From Streptomyces wedmorensis (lineage in GTDB: Bacteria; Actinomycetota; Actinomycetes; Streptomycetales; Streptomycetaceae), in contig NZ_JNWK01000013.1 of NCBI RefSeq assembly GCF_000716445.1, positions 62,001 through 126,000 of the forward strand: a DNA stretch of 64,000 nt, written 5' to 3'. The notes below the pieces were generated by a model. The model had not been told where the DNA came from. It made no database searches and saw only the letters and a list, made by a program, of their open reading frames with translations. A program made the position numbers and the translations under genes. Below are positions 58,685 through 64,000 of this stretch, in pieces (the stretch's first letter is position 1; each line of letters begins with the position of its first letter).

Positions 58685-61309
58685 ATGAACAACCCCACGA
58701 ACGGCGCGCGCCGCGGGCGTCACCGTCGTCGCTGGAGCGCCACCGCCCTGCTGCTCGGTGTGCCCGCCGCCGTCGTCCCGTACCTCCTGTTCACCCAGGA
58801 GGACTCGCAGGCCGCGACGGTCGACGCCAACGCCTACTACCGGCTGCTCTCCGTGCGCAGCGGCAAGGCCCTGGACGTCAACGCCTTCTCCACCGCCGAC
58901 GGCACCCGCATCCAGCAGTGGACCGACCAGAACACCGCCAACCAGCAGTGGCGGCTGCGGCCCACCGGCGACGGCTACTACGAGCTGGTGAACCGCAACA
59001 GCGGCAAAGTGCTCGGCACAGCGGGCGATTCGACCGCACCGGCGGCGGCCGTCGAGCAGCAGACCGACAGCTCCTCCGCCTCCCAGGAGTGGCGGATCGA
59101 CGAGGTGAGCGGTTCCGGCGCCGTCACCTTCACCTCCCGCAGGAGCGGCCAGGTCCTGGACGTCTCCGGAGGCTCCACGGCTCAGGGCGCGGCGATCATC
59201 CAGTATCCCGGCAGGGGCAGCGCCAACCAGCAGTGGAGGCTGCTGAAGGTCGCCGACGCGCAGGCGGCCGCGGCCGGACCGTACACGTGGCGGAACGCCC
59301 AGGTGGTCGGCGGCGGTTACGTCACCGGGCTGGTGTTCAACCCACGGGAGAAGGGGCTGCTGTACGCGCGTACCGACATGGGCGGCGCCTACCGCTGGGA
59401 CAGCGCGGCCGAGCAGTGGATCCCGCTGACCGACTGGCTCGGTGAGAAGGACTGGAACCTGCTGGGCATCGACGCGCTGGCCACCGACCCCGTCGACCCC
59501 GACCGGCTCTACCTCGCGGCCGGCACTTACACCAACGAGTGGGCCGGCAACGGCGCGCTCCTGCGCTCCACCGACCGGGGCCGCACCTTCCGGCGCACCG
59601 ACCTGCCGTTCAAGCTGGGCGGCAACGAGGACGGCCGCGGGGCGGGCGAACGGCTCGTGATCGACCCCTCGGACAACCGCACCCTGCTGCTGGGCACCCG
59701 CAAGAACGGCCTGTGGCGCAGCACCGACAGCGGTGTGACATGGCGGCAGGTCTCCTCGTTCCCCGTCAAGGACGGGGCGAGCAGCGGCGCGGGCATCTCC
59801 TTCGTGACGTACGGTCCGGCAGGCAGCAACACGGTCTACGTCGGCGTCGCCGACAAGTCCACCTCCCTGTATCGGTCCACCGACGGCGGCACCACCTGGC
59901 AGGCCGTCCCCGGACAGCCCACCGGCCAGTTCCCGCAGCATGGTGTCCTCTCCGGCGACGGCTCGCTCTACCTGACGTACACCAACGCCCCCGGACCCAA
60001 CGGCGTGACGGCGGGCTCGGTGTGGAAGCACACGCCGAGCGGCGGGGTCTGGAAGAACGTTTCCCCCTCTCAGGGCAGCTACGGCTTCTCCGGACTGGCC
60101 GTCGACCCGCGCAAGCCGTCCACGGTGATGGTCACCACCCTTGACCGCTGGTGGCCCGAGGACGAGATCTACCGCACCGCCGACGGCGGCACGACGTGGA
60201 AGGCGCTGGCGGACAAGTCGGTGCGGAACGCCTCCGCCGCTCCCTACGTCGGCACCCACACCGGGCACTGGATGACCGCCCTGGCCATCGACCCCTTCGA
60301 CTCCGGGCACGTGCTGTACGGCACCGGCAACGGCATCTGGCGCAGCAAGGACGCCACCGCCACCGACAGCGGCGGCACCAGCCACTGGACCGTCGGAGCG
60401 CGCGGCCTTGAGGAGACCGCGCTGATGGACGCGATCGCCCCACCGGGCGGCGCCACCGTCCTCACCGCCATGGGCGACCAGGGCGGATTCCGCCATGACG
60501 ACCTGACCAAGGTGCCCGCCGGGCGACTGGGCAACCCGATGATGACCAACAGCACCGACATCGACTTCGCTCAGGCCAACCCCTCGATGATGGTCCGGGT
60601 CGGCCGTGGCGGCGCGCAGGACGGCGCATACTCCACCGACGGCGGCACCAGCTGGACCGGCTTCAAGGCGGAGCCGGCGCCCGGCGCCCAGGACGGCCAT
60701 GTCGCGCTCGCGGCGGACGGCTCCACCATCGTCTGGACCCAGGCCGGCCAGGCCCCGTACCGCTCGACCGACAAGGGGGCGAGCTGGTCCAAGGCCCACG
60801 GCCTCGGCACCGACGCGGTCGTCGTCGCCGACCGCTCCTCGGCCAGGACCTTCTACTCACTGTCCGGCGGCACGCTCCACGCCAGCACGGACGGCGGCGC
60901 GACCTTCACCGCCCGCGCCACGAACCTGCCCGCCGGCCGGCTCACGGCCGTCCCCGGCGTCGCCGGAGACCTGTGGATCGCCGGCGGCGGCCAGGGGCTG
61001 CTGCACTCCACCGACGGCGGCCGCACCTTCACCACGCTCGCCACGGTGCGGTCCGCGTCCGCCCTCGGCTTCGGCAAGGCCGCACCCGGCGCCTCCTACC
61101 AGGCCCTCTATCTGATCGGTACGGTCAAGGACGTCACCGGCGTCTTCCGCTCCACCGACAAGGGTGCCACCTGGCTCCGCGTCAACGACGACGCCCACCA
61201 GTGGGGCGCCATCGGAGGCGTCGGCGTCGTCACCGGCGACCCCGACACCTACGGTCGCGTCTTCGTCGGGACCAACGGACGCGGCCTCCAGTACGGTGAC
61301 CCGTCCTGA
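58685..61309 (+). CDS. Secreted CBM13-GH74 xyloglucanase
   Basis: An 874-residue enzyme: signal peptide (about 1-43), N-terminal CBM13-like module (about 45-190; QQW repeats) and a GH74 double seven-bladed beta-propeller (about 200-874). GH74 features are WRNAQVVGGGYVTGLVFNP, YARTDMGGAYRWD (catalytic Asp in the first propeller), repeated LWRSTDSGVTW-type BNR blades and ALAIDPFDSGHVLYGTGNGIW (second catalytic Asp region). It cuts the xyloglucan backbone. AAGGAG lies 12 bp before the ATG, a long spacing. No promoter was obvious in the 40-bp gap, so it is probably co-transcribed with the GH10-GH62 gene. Confidence 0.92.
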   Translation: MNNPTNGARRGRHRRRWSATALLLGVPAAVVPYLLFTQEDSQAATVDANAYYRLLSVRSGKALDVNAFSTADGTRIQQWTDQNTANQQWRLRPTGDGYYELVNRNSGKVLGTAGDSTAPAAAVEQQTDSSSASQEWRIDEVSGSGAVTFTSRRSGQVLDVSGGSTAQGAAIIQYPGRGSANQQWRLLKVADAQAAAAGPYTWRNAQVVGGGYVTGLVFNPREKGLLYARTDMGGAYRWDSAAEQWIPLTDWLGEKDWNLLGIDALATDPVDPDRLYLAAGTYTNEWAGNGALLRSTDRGRTFRRTDLPFKLGGNEDGRGAGERLVIDPSDNRTLLLGTRKNGLWRSTDSGVTWRQVSSFPVKDGASSGAGISFVTYGPAGSNTVYVGVADKSTSLYRSTDGGTTWQAVPGQPTGQFPQHGVLSGDGSLYLTYTNAPGPNGVTAGSVWKHTPSGGVWKNVSPSQGSYGFSGLAVDPRKPSTVMVTTLDRWWPEDEIYRTADGGTTWKALADKSVRNASAAPYVGTHTGHWMTALAIDPFDSGHVLYGTGNGIWRSKDATATDSGGTSHWTVGARGLEETALMDAIAPPGGATVLTAMGDQGGFRHDDLTKVPAGRLGNPMMTNSTDIDFAQANPSMMVRVGRGGAQDGAYSTDGGTSWTGFKAEPAPGAQDGHVALAADGSTIVWTQAGQAPYRSTDKGASWSKAHGLGTDAVVVADRSSARTFYSLSGGTLHASTDGGATFTARATNLPAGRLTAVPGVAGDLWIAGGGQGLLHSTDGGRTFTTLATVRSASALGFGKAAPGASYQALYLIGTVKDVTGVFRSTDKGATWLRVNDDAHQWGAIGGVGVVTGDPDTYGRVFVGTNGRGLQYGDPS

Positions 61310-61323
61310 CCCTCCCCCCGAGC

Positions 61324-61352
61324 GGGGCCGCAGGCACGATGCCTGCGGCCCC
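61324..61352. terminator. Terminator between GH74 and the histidine kinase gene
   Basis: GGGGCCGCAGGCA (61324-61336), loop CGA, TGCCTGCGGCCCC (61340-61352): a perfect 13-bp stem between convergent genes. Confidence 0.8.
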
Positions 61353-61426
61353 GGCAGGTGCTACGGCCTCCACCCGGAGGGCCGACCCGTTGGCGACACG
61401 CCTCGCGGGCTGCTTGCGCGGCCGGC

Positions 61427-62548
61427 TCAGTCGGACCGGGCGGGGGCTCGTAGTTCGACCTTGTACCCGCCCTGTGGGGTGGATTCGGCGGTGAGGATGC
61501 CGTCGAGCAGTTCGGCGCGTTCCTTCAGACCGATGAGGCCGTGGTGGGCGCTGGGCAGGGCGACAGACGGGCGGGTGGGGGCGGTGTTGGTCACGGTGAC
61601 GCCGAAGTGGTGTGCGTCGTGCCACAGGCGTACCTCGGCGCGGGCGCCGGGGGCGTGTTTGCGCACGTTGGTGAGTGCTTCCTGGACCGTACGGTAGACG
61701 GTGCGCTGAGCGGTGGTGCTGATGCCGGCGGGGAGCTCCCCGGCCAGGGTGGTCTCGATGCCGCTGTTGGCGATGAGCTGCTGGAGTTCGGCGAGGGTGG
61801 GCTGGGGGGTGAGTGCGGTTTCCCTGCCGCCTGAGGCGCGGAGCAGGGTGACCATGTGGCGAAGTTCGTCCAGGGTGTTCGCGCTCAGGGTGCGGATGGT
61901 GCGAGCCGCCTCTCGGGCGTCGGGGTCCTTGGCGGCCACCTGCATCGCTCCGGCCTGTACGGCGATGAGGCTGACCTGGTGGGAGACGACGTCGTGCATC
62001 TCGCGGGCGAGTTGGGCGCGCTCGCTGGCGAGGACGGTCTGGGCGTGCAGGGCACGTTCGTGTTCCCGGGCCTCTTCGACCTCGACGAGCTGTCGGGCCA
62101 CGTCGTGCCTGGCCTGCACGAGCTGGCCGAACAGCACGGGGGCGACGGCCGTGGCCAGCGTGTAGACGAACTGGACGAGCGTCCATGTCCGGTCGCCGTC
62201 GAACGCGTCGGACAACGGCCAGTCGAGGGTGTCCACCCCTGCGTTCAGCAGGGCACAGCCGGCCAGCATCGGTCGGTTGCGGGTGGACGCGGCCAGTGTG
62301 TACAGGGCGGTGATCGGCGCGACCGCGACGTCCATGAACAGGGTCATGGGCAGGGTGAACAGGAAGACGGCGAGCGGGAAGCGCCTGCGCAGGAACAACG
62401 CCGTGCTGCCGAGGGCGACGCAGGCCCAGACGAGAGGGGTCCCCTCGCCGTAGAGGTTGATCCAGGCGTCGAGCACGGCGAGGACGACGAGACCCCCGTC
62501 GACGACCCAGGGGGGTACGCGCCGCCACAGCGCCCGGCCCGTGCTCAT
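61427..62548 (-). CDS. NarL-type sensor histidine kinase
   Basis: A 373-residue membrane kinase with four or five N-terminal membrane helices (residues about 15-145), a coiled dimerisation segment and the HisKA_3 box AREMHDVVSH with phospho-acceptor H185. The ATPase domain follows with VQEALTNVRKHAP (N-box) and GLIGLKERAELL (G-box). ATG at 62548 overlaps the stop of the response-regulator gene (62545-62547), so both are co-translated. The short extracytoplasmic loops suggest a membrane-related signal. Targets are unknown; proximity to the xyloglucanase may be chance. Confidence 0.9.
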   Translation of the reverse strand: MSTGRALWRRVPPWVVDGGLVVLAVLDAWINLYGEGTPLVWACVALGSTALFLRRRFPLAVFLFTLPMTLFMDVAVAPITALYTLAASTRNRPMLAGCALLNAGVDTLDWPLSDAFDGDRTWTLVQFVYTLATAVAPVLFGQLVQARHDVARQLVEVEEAREHERALHAQTVLASERAQLAREMHDVVSHQVSLIAVQAGAMQVAAKDPDAREAARTIRTLSANTLDELRHMVTLLRASGGRETALTPQPTLAELQQLIANSGIETTLAGELPAGISTTAQRTVYRTVQEALTNVRKHAPGARAEVRLWHDAHHFGVTVTNTAPTRPSVALPSAHHGLIGLKERAELLDGILTAESTPQGGYKVELRAPARSD

Positions 62549-63225
62549 CGCCCGTTGTCCCGTGACGGGTCGTCGCCGTTCCTGCCGAGCAGTCCGGCGC
62601 GCTCGGCGAGCAGTGCGGCCTGGACACGGCTGGCGACCCGCAGTTTGTTCAGGATCGAGCTGACGTGGTCCTTGACGGTGCCCGCGCTCAGATGGATACG
62701 GGTGCCGATCTCGGCGTTGGACAGTCCTTCCGCGACCAGGACGAGGACGGCGCGCTCCCGGTCGCTGAGCAGGTTCACCCGTGCCACCTCCGCGTCCTGG
62801 GGTGCTCCCGCCCCAGGGTGACCGCGCAGCAGCGCGCGTGAGGCTTTCGGGGACATCACCACTCCGCCGGCGGCCAGGGTGCGCACGAGCTGGGCGAGCT
62901 GCTCGGGCTCGGTGTCCTTGAGCAGGAAGCCGGCGGCACCCGACCGCAGCGCGGTGAGGATGTACTCGTCGGTGTCGAAGGTGGTCAGCATCGCGACGTG
63001 CGGCGGTGCGGCCAGTTCCTGGATCTTCCGCAGGACGGTCAGGCCGTCCACGTCCGGCATGCGGATGTCGAGGAGTACGACGTCCGGCCTCTCGCGCCGG
63101 ATGACGTCGGCCGCCTGCGCCCCCTCCGCGGTCGCGACGACCTCGATGCCATCGGACGCGTTCAGGATCATCTGGAAACCGGACCGCACCAGGGCCTCGT
63201 CATCCACCACCACTACCCGGATCAC
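62545..63225 (-). CDS. NarL/FixJ-family response regulator
   Basis: A 226-residue regulator with an N-terminal receiver (VVVDDEALVRSG, phospho-acceptor D53 in LLDIRMPDVDGL) and a C-terminal LuxR-type helix-turn-helix (LSDRERAVLVLVAEGLSNAEIGTRIHLSAGTVK in two parts). It should be phosphorylated by the kinase encoded immediately downstream and bind DNA. The ATG at 63225 begins MIRVVVVDDE. First gene of the pair. Confidence 0.93.
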   Translation of the reverse strand: MIRVVVVDDEALVRSGFQMILNASDGIEVVATAEGAQAADVIRRERPDVVLLDIRMPDVDGLTVLRKIQELAAPPHVAMLTTFDTDEYILTALRSGAAGFLLKDTEPEQLAQLVRTLAAGGVVMSPKASRALLRGHPGAGAPQDAEVARVNLLSDRERAVLVLVAEGLSNAEIGTRIHLSAGTVKDHVSSILNKLRVASRVQAALLAERAGLLGRNGDDPSRDNGR

Positions 63226-63553
63226 CGGCGTTCCGCCTCACACTCGTCTGCTCCGTCCGGCCTCTCGGCGATCCGTGTCGGCACCCGCACCGGGGCGTCC
63301 ACGCTCTCGTACGGTGATCGCCTGCCGTCGACAGTACGTCCGGCAGGGTACGCGGTGGCGCGACGACCGTGGAGTGTGGACATCCGGCGGGTCGGCTCCA
63401 GCCGTTCGGGGGGAACGATCCCGTCCGTCGGCGGGCAGGTGCACGAAGGACGGCGGATGGTGTCGGCCGTCCTCGTCCGCTGGAGTCGGTCCATGGGCCC
63501 GCACGAGTCCGCGGGCCGCAGCCGTTTCCCCACCATTCGAGGACGACCCCGTC
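63226..63553. other. Intergenic region without a recognised gene
   Basis: A 328-bp stretch between divergent genes. It should contain the promoters of the response regulator and of the membrane protein. I see no convincing operator, RNA gene or small coding frame; open frames here have no family resemblance. Confidence 0.5.
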
Positions 63554-64000
63554 ATGCCCCGCCCGTTCCTGCGTCAGCCCGTCCGCGCTCTGCGTCGCTG
63601 TGCGGCGCGACCCCGTGTGCTCTTCGGGGGTGTGTACGGGGCGGTGCTGGCCAGTTCCATGGTGGCCGCCCTGACGGAACAGGGTGAGACGGCGCCCGCC
63701 GACCGGTTCAACAGCGCCCAATGGCTCCTGGTGACGGCTTTCGCCTCGGCCTTGGCCCACGGCTACGCGCATCTGATGGCCCTGCGTGGCGACCGGACCC
63801 ATCACGGTGTGCGCGCCGGGGTGCGGCTGTTGCTGTCCGAGTGGCCGTTGGTGGTGGCGACGGTGCCGACGCTGGGCGTGCTGCTCGGCGCCGCCTGGGG
63901 ATGGTGGCCCACGGCGGACGTCGAGTGCGTGGTCTTCGCCGTGAACGTGGTGCTGCTTTTCGCCTGGGGTCTGTCCGCGGCCCGCGCCGCCGGTCGCACC
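63554..64000 (+). CDS. Integral membrane protein of unknown function, 3' end missing
   Basis: From ATG 63554 (GAGGAC about 7 bp upstream) the frame stays open for 149 codons to the end of the window. The product has an Arg-rich start and about four hydrophobic segments: VLFGGVYGAVLASSMVAAL, WLLVTAFASALAHGYAHL, LVVATVPTLGVLLGAAWGWW and VVFAVNVVLLFAWGL. No family was recognised. Its direction is opposite to the two-component genes. Confidence 0.65.
   Translation, partial: MPRPFLRQPVRALRRCAARPRVLFGGVYGAVLASSMVAALTEQGETAPADRFNSAQWLLVTAFASALAHGYAHLMALRGDRTHHGVRAGVRLLLSEWPLVVATVPTLGVLLGAAWGWWPTADVECVVFAVNVVLLFAWGLSAARAAGRT

Overview
The window is high-GC actinobacterial DNA, and gene content points to Streptomyces. 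The evidence is a cebR-cebEFG-bglC cellobiose locus with CebR-type operators, G/C-ending codons, GTG/TTG starts, and three in-frame TTA (bldA-type) codons. It reads as a plant-cell-wall degradation island of about 55 kb, flanked by less related genes. No rRNA, tRNA, CRISPR array or intact insertion sequence was seen.

Region by region. 1-7.4 kb: a partial amidohydrolase, an isochorismatase-family hydrolase, a DoxX protein, two alpha/beta hydrolases and a secreted protein, then a convergent AraC regulator. 7.1-7.7 kb: a deletion scar joining a frameshifted IS5-type transposase fragment to a truncated endonuclease/exonuclease/phosphatase gene. 7.8-14.1 kb: secreted cellulases (GH9-CBM2 and two GH6) around a truncated SLC13-type transporter and a universal stress protein. 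14.3-20.6 kb: cebR, cebEFG and bglC, with CebR boxes at the cellulase, cebR and cebE promoters. 20.7-28 kb: a zinc-type dehydrogenase, then a YtfQ/R/T/YjfF-like furanose transporter with an aldose 1-epimerase. 28-37.8 kb: a convergent ChvE/MmsA/MmsB-type transporter, a LacI regulator (AraR-like) and araBAD. A shared TGTGAGCGCTAACA-type operator ties these arabinose units together.

37.8-54.3 kb is a xylan and arabinoxylan block. It holds a GH10-CBM13 xylanase, GH43, GH3 and a LacI regulator. Divergent from these runs one long, tightly overlapped operon: BxlEFG-like transporter, GH30, GH10, Gfo/Idh oxidoreductase, DUF6807 protein, cupin and CBM13-GH62. 54.4-61.3 kb: an ECF-type sigma factor fused to a zinc anti-sigma motif, membrane segment(s) and an AbfB/CBM42-like sugar-binding domain, followed by a GH10-CBM13-GH62 chimera and a CBM13-GH74 xyloglucanase. 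61.4-64 kb: a NarL-type two-component system and a truncated membrane protein.

Together the genes outline extracellular attack on cellulose, xylan, arabinoxylan side chains and xyloglucan, import of cellobiose, xylo-oligosaccharides and arabinose, and intracellular catabolism. The CebEFG and BxlEFG-like importers have no ATPase gene here and probably use a shared MsiK-type ATPase encoded elsewhere. The most unusual items are the sigma/CBM42 fusion, an AraR-type operator that creates a TTA codon inside the GH30 signal-peptide sequence, and the oxidoreductase-DUF6807-cupin cassette in the xylan operon.
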